A DNA stretch of 58,874 nucleotides from an uncultured Eubacterium sp. (GTDB lineage Bacteria; Bacillota; Clostridia; Lachnospirales; Lachnospiraceae), in assembly GCA_947642745.1 (NCBI GenBank), contig CANRTU010000027.1:1-58874 (forward strand), in the 5' to 3' direction. The position numbers and the translations under genes are program-made. The notes under the pieces are model-generated. The model was not told where the DNA came from. It saw only the letters and a list, made by a program, of their open reading frames with translations, and ran no database searches. Shown here in pieces: positions 36,086 through 44,895 of the stretch (position 1 is the first letter of the stretch; the number at the start of each line of letters is the position of its first letter).

Positions 36086-36465
36086 AGTCACTTTCTATGC
36101 CTGTATACTTAAACGATTAATTAATATGATTAATTTTAACTGATTTATGACTTAAATAAATTGTTTTCAGGAACGTACTGACCGGAGCGTGTCTGAAAAA
36201 TACGATGCAGCGTGCCCTTGCGGGTATCACTTCCGGTCTGGAAAAAATCTCTATATTATTTTGTTCAGGAATATTACGCCCTGTGTATATATTCTGCACT
36301 TTAACTGTTCCTGCAGAAAGCGTATTTCAGATACTCTTTCAAGCGGCCAGCCGGAAATGGCGGTTTTTAACCGGATTGCCGGATCGGATAAAAGACAGAA
36401 TTGTCTGCATAAACTTAAAATATGCAAATTAATTAAGCTGATATTATTAAAGTATAAAGCATATA
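36086..36465. other. AT-rich non-coding stretch with a repeat half-site
   Basis: A further left end, GGAGCGTGTCTGAAAAAT, lies at 36184-36201, followed by GTGCCCTTGCGGGTAT, which recalls the inner arm of the family; the right end is missing. The rest is AT-rich with ATTAAT-type sequence and several open frames that lack ribosome sites. I see no gene. Confidence 0.45.
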
Positions 36466-36493
36466 TTGACATAAATTAATTAAATGCTATAAT
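36466..36493 (+). promoter_or_regulatory. Strong promoter before the phosphohexomutase
   Basis: TTGACA at 36466-36471 and TATAAT at 36488-36493 are separated by 16 bases, with an extended TGC before the -10 box. The start near 36500 leaves a leader of about 300 bases. Confidence 0.7.
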
Positions 36494-36499
36494 GTCCAT

Positions 36500-36790
36500 A
36501 AAGCATAGCGGACAATACCAGAATTTACAACCGGTGTCCGGGATATGCAGTCTTCCGCTGTCCCGAACCGGATAAGCGGATGAAAAGCTGGTATCTGATC
36601 TGAAATTTTCATAAATCAGAATATTTTCAGGGACAAGCAGAAAGTTTCAGTAATAGCTGATAATGATTACAGTCATAATTATTCTGACTGATGTATAAAG
36701 AATTGCGTTCATAGCAGTTAAATAAGGGAGCGGCTCCGGAACATACAGCCAGCTGGAAGTGGCGGTTCCGGAAGATTGCCAGAAGGCTAA
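36500..36790 (+). ncRNA. Possible structured leader or small RNA
   Basis: ATACCAG (about 36515-36521) faces CTGGTAT (about 36590-36596) and could close a multi-branched fold. Inside it, CGGG/CCCG and TCCGC/GCGGA pair. A downstream AT-rich hairpin (ATAATGATTAC with its near complement) and TCCGGAAC/GTTCCGGA at about 36734-36771 follow. I cannot assign it to a known riboswitch or to 6S RNA. Its long leader position and strong promoter make a regulatory RNA worth considering. Confidence 0.3.
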
Positions 36791-36801
36791 AGGAGAATAA
36801 A

Positions 36802-38526
36802 ATGAATTACAAAGAAATTTACCGGCAGTGGTGTACGGACCCCTGCTTTAACGAAGAAACCAGGGCGGAACTGCAGGCGCTGGCGCAGAATGAGGCGGAA
36901 ATCGAAGACAGATTTTACCGGCGCCTGGAATTTGGAACCGGCGGACTGCGGGGGGTGATTGGTGCGGGGACCAACCGCATGAATATTTATACAGTACGTC
37001 AGGCCACACAGGGGCTGGCAAATTATATTCTGGAGAATCACGGGCAGCACAAAGGAGTGGCCATTGCCTATGACTCCAGGAGGATGTCTGCGGAATTTTC
37101 GGAGGAGGCGGCGCTTTGTCTCAATGCCAGCGGCATCCGGACTTACCGGTTTGAATCGCTGCGGCCGACGCCGGAACTGTCATTTGCGGTCCGCCACCTG
37201 GGCTGTCTGGCGGGAATCGTAATTACTGCCAGCCATAATCCGGCGGAATATAACGGATACAAAGTATACTGGGAGGACGGCGCCCAGATTACGCCGCCTC
37301 ATGACAAAAATATTATGGCGCATGTGGAGGCTGTGACAGATTATTCACTGGTAAAGACGATGGACAAAGACAGCGCCATTGCCGCGGGCCTGTATCATAC
37401 CATTGGCAGCGAAACGGACGATCTGTACATGGATCAGTTAAAACAGCAGTGCATTCATCCACAGATGATCCGGGAAGCGGCTAAAGACATCCGGATTGTA
37501 TATACGCCACTGCATGGTACCGGGAATGTGCCGGTACGCCGTGTCCTGAAGGAACTTGGGTTTGCACACGTTTTCGTAGTAAAGGAACAGGAACTGCCGG
37601 ATGGAACCTTTCCGACAGTAACCAGTCCGAATCCGGAAGATGAAAAAGCTTTTGCGCTGGCCTTAAAGCTGGCGGAGGAAGTGGATGCGGACATCGTTCT
37701 GGCCACAGATCCCGATGCCGACCGTCTCGGAGTCTACGCAAAAGATACAAAAACAGGAACCTATGTGAACTTTACCGGAAACATGTCCGGGATGCTGATA
37801 GCTGAATATATTTTAAGGGAACGGACCCGTACGGGTACGATGCCGGAGCGTCCGGCGCTGGTAAAAACCATTGTGACTACAGAAATGGCAAGGGCGGTGG
37901 CGGCGGATTATCATACTACGCTGATAGAAGTGCTGACCGGGTTTAAATATATCGGGGAACAGATGAAACGGTTTGAACAGGAACAGTCGTACCAGTTTGT
38001 GTTCGGGCTGGAAGAAAGCTATGGGTGCCTTGCCGGAACGTATGCCAGGGATAAGGACGCCTGTGTGGCGGTAATGATGCTCTGTGAGGCTGCGGCATAT
38101 TATAAAACGCAGGGAAAGACGCTCTGGGACGCCATGATGGATCTGTATGATAAATATGGTTATTATAAAGAAGGACTTGCCACAGTAACATTAAAAGGAA
38201 TCGACGGGGCAAGGCGGATTCAGCAGATCATGGGGCAGGCAAGAAATAACCCGCCGGAAATGCTCGGAGGCTGTCAGGTGCTGGCAGTGCGGGATTATAA
38301 AGAGAATATCCGCAAAGATATGAGGACAGGGGAGACTGCGCCTGCCGGACTGCCTGTTTCTGATGTATTATATTATGAACTGGAAGACCGGGCCTGGTGC
38401 TGTATACGTCCTTCTGGAACTGAGCCAAAAATAAAATATTATTTTGGAGTAAAAGGATCCTCATTACAGGATGCACAGAACCGGCTGGACCGGCTGGAAA
38501 AGGATCTGACACGTTCTGGAAACTGA
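36802..38526 (+). CDS. Phospho-sugar mutase (phosphoglucomutase/phosphomannomutase)
   Basis: The 574-residue alpha-D-phosphohexomutase interconverts hexose 1- and 6-phosphates. The phosphoserine is at about 144 in ITASHNPAEYNGYK. The metal loop is ATDPDADRLG, and the C-terminal phosphate-binding loop is RPSGTEPKIKYY. The length fits the PgcA type of Firmicutes. TAAAGGAG lies before ATG 36802. It links glycogen or cell-wall sugar-1-phosphate metabolism to glycolysis. Two LacI regulators follow. Confidence 0.92.
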   Translation: MNYKEIYRQWCTDPCFNEETRAELQALAQNEAEIEDRFYRRLEFGTGGLRGVIGAGTNRMNIYTVRQATQGLANYILENHGQHKGVAIAYDSRRMSAEFSEEAALCLNASGIRTYRFESLRPTPELSFAVRHLGCLAGIVITASHNPAEYNGYKVYWEDGAQITPPHDKNIMAHVEAVTDYSLVKTMDKDSAIAAGLYHTIGSETDDLYMDQLKQQCIHPQMIREAAKDIRIVYTPLHGTGNVPVRRVLKELGFAHVFVVKEQELPDGTFPTVTSPNPEDEKAFALALKLAEEVDADIVLATDPDADRLGVYAKDTKTGTYVNFTGNMSGMLIAEYILRERTRTGTMPERPALVKTIVTTEMARAVAADYHTTLIEVLTGFKYIGEQMKRFEQEQSYQFVFGLEESYGCLAGTYARDKDACVAVMMLCEAAAYYKTQGKTLWDAMMDLYDKYGYYKEGLATVTLKGIDGARRIQQIMGQARNNPPEMLGGCQVLAVRDYKENIRKDMRTGETAPAGLPVSDVLYYELEDRAWCCIRPSGTEPKIKYYFGVKGSSLQDAQNRLDRLEKDLTRSGN

Positions 38527-38561
38527 CAATAAATCAATCAGGCGGTAAGCTTTTGGAGAAT

Positions 38562-39596
38562 ATGAAAATGGAGCGCAGAAAGGAAGTCAGGCTGGAGCAT
38601 ATTGCGGATGCGGTGGGCGTCAGCATTGTGACGGTTTCGAATGCATTAAATGGCAGAAAAGGTGTCAGCGACGAACTGCGGGATAAGATATGCAGTACAG
38701 CCCTTGCGCTGGGTTACCAGATGACGAAACCGGGGAGCGGAAAAAAGCAGAACACAGGCAGAATCGGGGTCGTGACTGCCAGACGGTATGTGGAGCGGCT
38801 CCCGTCTGTATATATGGATATGTACAGACGTATAGCCAGGGAACTGAACAGGAAGGGCAGCCAGCCGGTTCTGGAAGTGGTGGATGAGAACCGGGAACAG
38901 ATGCCGCACAGGTCTGGCGGATTTCCGGGGCAGGATTTTGTGGGAATCATAATGATTGGTGAACTGAGCAGGGCATATATCCGCTGGATCAGAAAGGAAT
39001 ACCAGATACCTATCGTATGCGTTGATTTTTATGATGTGCTGCCGGATATGGATTATATTACAGGCGACAATTTCGGCGGCATGGAACAGATGACAAAACT
39101 CCTGCTGGATGCCGGCTGCACCAGACTGATGTTTGCGGGCAGTCCGGAATCTGCCGGCTGTATGATGGACCGCTATCTGGGATACTGCAAAGCGCTGGAA
39201 CAAAGGGGCATTGAAGCGGGAGAGGAAGACGTGATTTCTGACAGCGGCCCGGCCGGAAGCGCTGGCGGATTTCTGGCGGAGCTTCCGGAAATCATGCCCC
39301 AGGCATTTGTATGCGGCAGCGACAGGACGGCGGATATTCTGATTGGCAGACTGCTGGAACGGGGAATCAGGATACCGGAAGAAGTGTCTGTGACAGGATT
39401 TGACCATTACTATTCCGGGATATATGAAGGAATGCGTCTGACAACATATGAAACAGACTGGAAGGCAATGGCGCAGATTACTGTCAGTACGATACTTGGA
39501 AGAATCAGCGGACAAAAAAAAGCGGAAGGAATCAGGTTTGTGGCGGGCAGGATAATTAGTGGAAATACGGTGAGGCCGGCGGAAGGGTCTGAATAA
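38562..39596 (+). CDS. LacI family transcriptional regulator (first of two)
   Basis: The 344-residue product has the N-terminal LacI helix-turn-helix (LEHIADAVGVSIVTVSNALN, with hinge KGVSDELRDKI) and a periplasmic-binding-protein-like ligand domain. I chose ATG 38562, which is preceded by TTGGAG; a TTG at 38553 is less likely. The next gene starts one base after the stop and encodes a paralogue. The ligand is unknown; the adjacent phosphohexomutase suggests a sugar or sugar phosphate. Confidence 0.85.
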   Translation: MKMERRKEVRLEHIADAVGVSIVTVSNALNGRKGVSDELRDKICSTALALGYQMTKPGSGKKQNTGRIGVVTARRYVERLPSVYMDMYRRIARELNRKGSQPVLEVVDENREQMPHRSGGFPGQDFVGIIMIGELSRAYIRWIRKEYQIPIVCVDFYDVLPDMDYITGDNFGGMEQMTKLLLDAGCTRLMFAGSPESAGCMMDRYLGYCKALEQRGIEAGEEDVISDSGPAGSAGGFLAELPEIMPQAFVCGSDRTADILIGRLLERGIRIPEEVSVTGFDHYYSGIYEGMRLTTYETDWKAMAQITVSTILGRISGQKKAEGIRFVAGRIISGNTVRPAEGSE

Positions 39597-39597
39597 A

Positions 39598-40596
39598 ATG
39601 GGGAATGTAAAATTAAAGGATATTGCGGAGGCGCTGGGGGTCAGCGCTGTAACCGTTTCAAATGCCCTGACAGGCAAAAAAGGAGTCTCTGAAGAAGTCC
39701 GGGACAAAATTGTTAAAACGGCGGAAGAAATGGGCTATGATCGTTCCCGTTATATCAAAGCGGAAAAAAGAAGCCGGATAGGTGTAATCGTAGCGGACAA
39801 ATATATGGAAACAGGAGTATCGTTTTACTGGGCCATGTATCAGATGGTGGCATATGCGGCTTGCGGGAAAGCGGCGGTAACCATATTTGAAGTGCTGGAT
39901 GACGAGGGCGAAGCAAAAAAGATACTGCCACAGATGCTGCGGGGCAGGACCGTGGACGGGCTGGTTGTCATTGGAAAGGTCAGTGAACCTTATGTGGAAA
40001 AACTGTTGAAAAAATCCGGCGTACCAGTGGTACTGCTGGATTTTTGCGTGAAACATATACCCTGTGATGCGGTCATGTCCGCAAATTATACCGGAATGTA
40101 CAAGGTGACACGCTATCTGCTGGAACAGGGACACCGGGAAATCGCCTTTGCGGGCTCAGTGGCGGCCAATGAAAATATTATGGACCGGTATTACGGTTAC
40201 AAAAAAGCGATGATGGAGGCCGGAGCGCCAGTCAGAAAAGAATGGCGCCTGGAAGACCGGGATCTGGTCAGCGGAATCGTACAGATTGAACTGCCGAAAA
40301 AAATGCCATCCGCATTTGTCTGCAACAGCGACCTGACTGCCGGCAGGCTTTATGACCAGCTGGTGAAAAATGGATATTCTGTGCCGGAGGATATATCGGT
40401 GGCAGGCTATGACGATTATCTGTTCGGGCACAGTTTTGCGGAAAAACTGACCACATACCATGTGGATATGAAACAGATGGCGGAGATTACTGTGAATCTT
40501 CTTATGCGAAAAATCCGGGGGGATGATACAGCATACGGTATCCACATAATTGACGGAGTGGTAGTGGAACGCAGCAGTGTGCGTGCGCTGGTATAA
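39598..40596 (+). CDS. LacI family transcriptional regulator (second of two)
   Basis: The 332-residue product has the same architecture as the preceding gene: helix-turn-helix LKDIAEALGVSAVTVSNALT, hinge KGVSEEVRDKI, and a ligand-binding domain with a VERSS-type C-terminal end. The two proteins are clearly paralogues. The start is one base after the previous stop, with GAAGGG upstream, so the genes are cotranscribed and probably translationally linked. Heterodimers or two related ligands are possible. Confidence 0.88.
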   Translation: MGNVKLKDIAEALGVSAVTVSNALTGKKGVSEEVRDKIVKTAEEMGYDRSRYIKAEKRSRIGVIVADKYMETGVSFYWAMYQMVAYAACGKAAVTIFEVLDDEGEAKKILPQMLRGRTVDGLVVIGKVSEPYVEKLLKKSGVPVVLLDFCVKHIPCDAVMSANYTGMYKVTRYLLEQGHREIAFAGSVAANENIMDRYYGYKKAMMEAGAPVRKEWRLEDRDLVSGIVQIELPKKMPSAFVCNSDLTAGRLYDQLVKNGYSVPEDISVAGYDDYLFGHSFAEKLTTYHVDMKQMAEITVNLLMRKIRGDDTAYGIHIIDGVVVERSSVRALV

Positions 40597-40622
40597 AAAC
40601 TGTCTGAGGCGGAGTCTTCTTA

Positions 40623-40775
40623 GAGCGTGTTTGAAAAATGCTTTCTTTGAGATGCGCTTTACACTTAGTACCCAAAGGGCATAATATGGAGAATTCATCC
40701 CAAATTTATGAGACATGCCCTTTAGGGTACAAAGTGGGGAGTGCAGATCGCAGTAATGATTTTTCAAACACGCTC
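40623..40775. repeat. Full inverted-repeat element of 153 bp
   Basis: GAGCGTGTTTGAAAAAT (40623-40639) faces ATTTTTCAAACACGCTC (40759-40775). Inner arms GTACCCAAAGGGCAT and ATGCCCTTTAGGGTAC are also complementary. AAAGTGGGG follows the inner arm, as in the copies at 35967 and 44896. It lies between the LacI pair and nifS and carries no gene. Confidence 0.8.
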
Positions 40776-41004
40776 CAGGACTGGCACAATTTATCTGCCG
40801 GCCATGGAAAAGAACGGTTGACTTTTCCAGATAATGAGTTATAATGATTGTGTCCTACGGAAATACTATGAAATAACAGGGAGCGTATATCATTACGTTT
40901 CCGTTTTCTTATCTCAATATATACCTGTATTCCTACGGGGGAACAGGAGAAAACGCCGTACAGGTAAATTCTGTGCTGGTAAAGACAAAAAGGAGGAATA
41001 TACG
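40776..41004. other. Non-coding stretch before nifS
   Basis: Open reading continues upstream of the nifS ATG, but no other start has a ribosome site. The AAAGGAGGAATATACG sequence just before 41005 sets the start. No clear promoter was found; the fairly AT-rich stretch near 40830-40900 is the likely place. Confidence 0.35.
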
Positions 41005-42186
41005 ATGGATAAGCTGATTTATCTTGATAATGCGGCTACTACAGCAGTAAAGCCGGAAGTATTTGAGGAAATGAAGCCGTATTTTTTAGAAACTTACAGT
41101 AATCCCAGCAGCGTCTATGCTTTTGCGCAAAAAAGCAGGCGTGTGGTGGAAGACGCCAGAACGTCCATTGCCGGTATGCTGGGAGCAAAGGCTGGTGAGA
41201 TTTATTTTACTGGCGGCGGCAGCGAAAGTGACAACTGGGCGCTGAAAGGATGCGCACAGGCGCTGGAAGTAAAAGGGCGCCATATTATTACATCCGCAAT
41301 CGAACATCATGCGGTGCTGCACACCTGCCAGTATCTGGAAAAGCACGGATACGAGGTGACATATCTGGGTGTGGATGAAAACGGAATGATCCGCACGGAA
41401 GAGCTGGAAGCGGCCATCCGTCCGGATACGGTGCTTATCAGCATTATGTTTGCCAATAATGAAATCGGCACGATAGAGCCGGTGCGGGAAATCGGCGCCA
41501 TTGCGAAAAAGCACGGGGTGCTGTTTCATACAGATGCGGTACAGGCCTTTGGCCATGTGCCGGTGAATGTGGACGAGATGAATATTGATCTGCTCAGCGC
41601 CAGCGCCCACAAATTTTACGGACCAAAAGGGATAGGATTTCTGTACATCAGAAGTGGTGTAAAACCTGTCTCACTGATCCATGGCGGGGCACAGGAGCGG
41701 GCAAGGCGGGCCGGTACCAGCAACGTGCCGGGTATTGCGGGCATGGCGGCAGCGGCAAGGCTGGCAGTAGCGTCCATGGAGGAAAATGGGAAAAAAATGG
41801 CGGCGGTCAGGGATCATCTGATCGGACGGGTGCTGAATGAAATCCCATATGCCCGTTTAAATGGAGACCGGACAGAAAGGCTGCCAAATAACGCAAATTT
41901 CTGTTTCCGTTTTATTGAAGGAGAGTCGCTGCTGATTATGCTGGACCAGAAAGGAATATGTGCTTCCAGCGGGTCCGCATGTACGTCCGGTTCTCTGGAC
42001 CCGTCCCATGTACTGCTGGCTATCGGACTGCCCCATGAAATTGCCCATGGCTCCCTGCGGCTTACCCTGTCGGAAGAGACGACGGTGGAAGACGTGGACT
42101 ATGTGGCAGACCAGCTGAAAATAATTGTGGAGCGGCTGAGGAGTATGTCGCCGCTTTACGAGGATTTTGTAAAATCCGGGAAATAG
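41005..42186 (+). CDS. Cysteine desulfurase (NifS/IscS type)
   Basis: The enzyme moves sulfur from cysteine to acceptor proteins with pyridoxal phosphate. The 393-residue product has the PLP lysine at about 203 in SASAHKFYGPKG and the sulfur-carrying Cys at about 326 in SSGSACTSG, the long-loop (class I) form. nifU and mnmA follow, so it probably supplies both iron-sulfur assembly and tRNA thiolation. ATG 41005 is set by a strong AAAGGAGG. The upstream extension to 40834 is not family-like. Confidence 0.93.
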   Translation: MDKLIYLDNAATTAVKPEVFEEMKPYFLETYSNPSSVYAFAQKSRRVVEDARTSIAGMLGAKAGEIYFTGGGSESDNWALKGCAQALEVKGRHIITSAIEHHAVLHTCQYLEKHGYEVTYLGVDENGMIRTEELEAAIRPDTVLISIMFANNEIGTIEPVREIGAIAKKHGVLFHTDAVQAFGHVPVNVDEMNIDLLSASAHKFYGPKGIGFLYIRSGVKPVSLIHGGAQERARRAGTSNVPGIAGMAAAARLAVASMEENGKKMAAVRDHLIGRVLNEIPYARLNGDRTERLPNNANFCFRFIEGESLLIMLDQKGICASSGSACTSGSLDPSHVLLAIGLPHEIAHGSLRLTLSEETTVEDVDYVADQLKIIVERLRSMSPLYEDFVKSGK

Positions 42187-42248
42187 TTTTATCTTTGTAT
42201 CTGCGGGATACCAACATACCGGTATTTGGAAAACAACAGAAGGAGGAA

Positions 42249-42263
42249 GGCGTTAAATACGCC
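42249..42263 (+). promoter_or_regulatory. Hairpin between the ribosome site and start codon of nifU
   Basis: GGCGTTAAATACGCC forms a 5-bp stem and 5-base loop between AAGGAGGA (42240-42247) and ATG 42275. The site is about 27 bases from the ATG; folding the hairpin would cut this to about 12. A TTG at 42269 is an alternative start but also too distant. Confidence 0.45.
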
Positions 42264-42274
42264 CGGCATTGATT

Positions 42275-42718
42275 ATGTATAGTGAAAAAGTCATGGATCA
42301 TTTTAATAATCCCAGAAATGTAGGGGAGATCGAGGATGCCAGCGGAGTCGGAACCGTAGGCAATGCCAAATGCGGCGACATTATGAGAATTTATCTGGAC
42401 ATAGACGAAGACACAAAAGTGGTCAGGGACTGTAAATTTAAGACCTTTGGCTGCGGGGCGGCAGTGGCCACCAGCAGTATGGCCACAGAACTGGTTAAGG
42501 GAAAGACCATATATGAGGCGCTGAAAGTGACCAACCGGGCTGTGATGGAAGCGCTGGACGGGCTGCCTCCGGTAAAAGTACACTGTTCCCTGCTGGCGGA
42601 AGAGGCCATTCATGCCGCATTATGGGATTATGCCCAGAAAAACCATATTGAAATCGAAGGACTGGAACCGCCGAAAGCGGATATTTCAGAAGAACCTGTG
42701 GAAGAAGAGGATCAGTGA
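42275..42718 (+). CDS. NifU/IscU-like iron-sulfur scaffold protein
   Basis: The scaffold holds nascent iron-sulfur clusters. The 147-residue product matches the NifU N-terminal/IscU family, with MYSEKVMDHFNNPRN at the start and the three conserved Cys in GNAKCGD, FGCGAA and VHCSLL. The C-terminal 20 residues are acidic (EEPVEEEDQ). It follows the cysteine desulfurase and overlaps mnmA by four bases. The start lacks a normally spaced ribosome site (see the hairpin at 42249-42263). Confidence 0.92.
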   Translation: MYSEKVMDHFNNPRNVGEIEDASGVGTVGNAKCGDIMRIYLDIDEDTKVVRDCKFKTFGCGAAVATSSMATELVKGKTIYEALKVTNRAVMEALDGLPPVKVHCSLLAEEAIHAALWDYAQKNHIEIEGLEPPKADISEEPVEEEDQ

Positions 42719-43794
42719 AAGAAAAAGTAGTCGTGGCGATGTCGGGAGGCGTGGATTCCTCCGTGGCAGCGTATATATTAAAAGAACAGGGATATGATGT
42801 CACAGGTGTGACAATGCAGATCTGGCAGGAAGAGGACCGGGAGACCCTGGAACAGGAAGGGGGCTGCTGTGGCCTGGGAGCGGTGGAGGATGCCAGACGG
42901 GTGGCGGATCAGCTGGAAATCCCCCATTATGTGATGAATTTCCGGCAGGAGTTCCGGGAACATGTGATTGACTATTTTATCCGGGAGTACCGCAGCGGCA
43001 GGACACCCAATCCGTGTATTGCCTGCAACCGATTTGTGAAATGGGAAGCGCTGCTTCGCCGCTGCATGGGTATTGGCGCAGATTATATAGCCACCGGACA
43101 TTATGCCAGAACGGGGCGGACAGCGCAGGGGCGGTATGCCATACAGGCCTCTGCCGCAGTCAGAAAAGACCAGACCTATGCACTGTATGGTCTGACACAG
43201 GATCAGCTGCGCCACACCCTGTTTCCCATTGGCGGAATGGATAAAGAAGCAGTGCGCAGGCTGGCCGGACAGGCAGGGATTCCGGTGGCCCGCAAGCCGG
43301 ACAGCCAGGAGATCTGTTTTATACCGGACCACGATCATGGAGCGTTTATCCGCAGGGAAACAGGCGCAACGGAACAGCCCGGAAACTTTGTGACAGCAGA
43401 CGGCGTGGTTCTGGGACAGCATAAAGGAATTTCCCACTATACCATCGGGCAGCGTAAAGGGCTGCGGCTGGCGCTGGGCAGGCCGGTGTTTGTAACACAG
43501 ATCCGTCCGGATACCAGGGAAGTGGTGATCGGAAGTAATGATGATCTGATGACGACGCAGTTTGTGGCGGGAAACATGAATTACATGGCAGCGGAGCATC
43601 TGGAGCCGGGCCGGCGTATGATGGCAAAAATCCGCTATTCCCACGCAGGAGAAGACTGCGAAGTAACCAGCGTGTCAGCGGATGGCAGCCGGGTCGCAGT
43701 CCGGTTTGCGCATCCGGTACGGGCCATTACTCCGGGCCAGGCGGCTGTCTTTTACGATGATGGCTGGGTACTGGGAGGCGGCATTATTTTATAA
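42715..43794 (+). CDS. mnmA: tRNA 2-thiouridine synthase MnmA
   Basis: MnmA adds sulfur to U34 of Lys, Glu and Gln tRNAs. The 359-residue product has the PP-loop SGGVDSSVAA, the catalytic cysteines at about 101 (NPCIAC) and 201 (EICFIPD), and GQRKGL. The start is GTG 42715, overlapping the nifU stop as GTGA, with GAAGAGG upstream. Sitting after nifS and nifU it is a natural recipient of the sulfur mobilised by this operon. A strong terminator follows. Confidence 0.95.
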   Translation: MKEKVVVAMSGGVDSSVAAYILKEQGYDVTGVTMQIWQEEDRETLEQEGGCCGLGAVEDARRVADQLEIPHYVMNFRQEFREHVIDYFIREYRSGRTPNPCIACNRFVKWEALLRRCMGIGADYIATGHYARTGRTAQGRYAIQASAAVRKDQTYALYGLTQDQLRHTLFPIGGMDKEAVRRLAGQAGIPVARKPDSQEICFIPDHDHGAFIRRETGATEQPGNFVTADGVVLGQHKGISHYTIGQRKGLRLALGRPVFVTQIRPDTREVVIGSNDDLMTTQFVAGNMNYMAAEHLEPGRRMMAKIRYSHAGEDCEVTSVSADGSRVAVRFAHPVRAITPGQAAVFYDDGWVLGGGIIL

Positions 43795-43824
43795 ACAGCA
43801 GACCGTAACTGCTGGAATCATGAG

Positions 43825-43889
43825 CCCGGCATGGGATAGGCAGCATACTGTTTCAGGTATCCTGCTTTTCCCATGCCGGGTGATTTTTT
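43825..43889 (+). terminator. Terminator of the nifS-nifU-mnmA operon
   Basis: CCCGGCATGGGA faces TCCCATGCCGGG around a longer inner stem (GCAGCATAC with GGTATCCTGC), and ends in six T residues. Confidence 0.9.
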
Positions 43890-44263
43890 GTCAGGAAAGT
43901 TTCTGATACAATCTGAAAGGGCGGGGAACCGGCAGCCATTCATGGAGATCCGGTCCATAAGCCGGTAATCCGCCTGTGATCATACACAGGTTTATATTCT
44001 GTTTTTCCCTGTTATTAATAATAGTTCAGAGTCTGTTATATCCCGGGGGTATTGTGCTCTTTGTGAACAGTATACTTTTGGGTATGCCCCTTTCATTCTG
44101 CTCAAATCTGTTACAGGAGTTCCGGGGGAGTCTGTAAATCATTCCCGCCAGATACTTTTTTATTTCTTTAATCTGCTATTAATCATAGACGTACGAAAAG
44201 AAATACTTTATAATAGTGAAAGATTCACAGGCGGAACGGATATGGCGTCCGGAAGGAGACAAT
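43890..44263. other. Non-coding stretch before the Nudix gene
   Basis: No gene is visible. TTTTGGGTATGCCCC near 44085-44099 resembles the inner arm of the repeat family and may be a remnant. A promoter candidate for the Nudix gene is TAGACG (44186-44191), 17 bases, TATAAT (44209-44214). Confidence 0.4.
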
Positions 44264-44779
44264 ATGAGAAAAATAAGACTTGATCTGGCGGAAAGTATGG
44301 AAACAGGACCGGTAACCAGACGGACAGCTGTCCGGGGGATTGTCCGGCGGGATGGCCGTTATCTGATTATCCATAGCAGATATGGGGACTACAAATTCCC
44401 GGGAGGCGGCAGACAGGACGGAGAACAGCTGATGGATACGCTGATCCGGGAAGTAAAAGAAGAGACGGGCTATGATGTACTGGCGGATACCGCACAGGAG
44501 TATCTGGAAGTGTACGAACGATGCACGAGGAATGGACGGGGGCTTATGGAAATGATATCGTATTATTATTTTTGCGAAGTTTCCGGGCAGGAAGGGGAAC
44601 GGAACCTGGACGACTACGAAGTGGCATATGGCTATGAGGTACAATGGCTGACGCTGGAAGAGATCATAAAGAAAAACGAGGCAGTGACGGATATCAGTAT
44701 GGTCCCCTGGGTCGTCCGGGAGACGAAAGTGATGCGGATGCTGGCGGAAGATCCGCATAAGCAGGAGTGCGGCGCATAA
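44264..44779 (+). CDS. Nudix hydrolase
   Basis: Nudix enzymes cleave nucleoside diphosphates linked to another group. The 171-residue product contains the Nudix box GGGRQDGEQLMDTLIREVKE and EETGYDV, with the Glu residues in REVKEETG. A PFPGGG-type KFPGGG precedes it. Substrate cannot be predicted. ATG 44264 follows GGAAGGAG. It stands alone between the mnmA operon and a repeat-rich gap. Confidence 0.85.
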   Translation: MRKIRLDLAESMETGPVTRRTAVRGIVRRDGRYLIIHSRYGDYKFPGGGRQDGEQLMDTLIREVKEETGYDVLADTAQEYLEVYERCTRNGRGLMEMISYYYFCEVSGQEGERNLDDYEVAYGYEVQWLTLEEIIKKNEAVTDISMVPWVVRETKVMRMLAEDPHKQECGA

Positions 44780-44895
44780 ATTCAGTGATCAGTCCGGGCG
44801 CCGCCAGAGGGGCTGTACCATTGCAACAGGGCCCCGGCGCTGCGGATTATGGGCAGAATGAAATACAGCGGTTATTGTGCGTGTACAAAGGAAAC

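Noticed and set aside
36189..36479. A 96-codon plus-strand frame in the gap before the phosphohexomutase
   Set aside because: It starts in a repeat half-site, has no ribosome site, and ends at the promoter of the next gene.
40834..41004. N-terminal extension of the cysteine desulfurase
   Set aside because: The extension is not family-like, and a strong AAAGGAGG points to ATG 41005.
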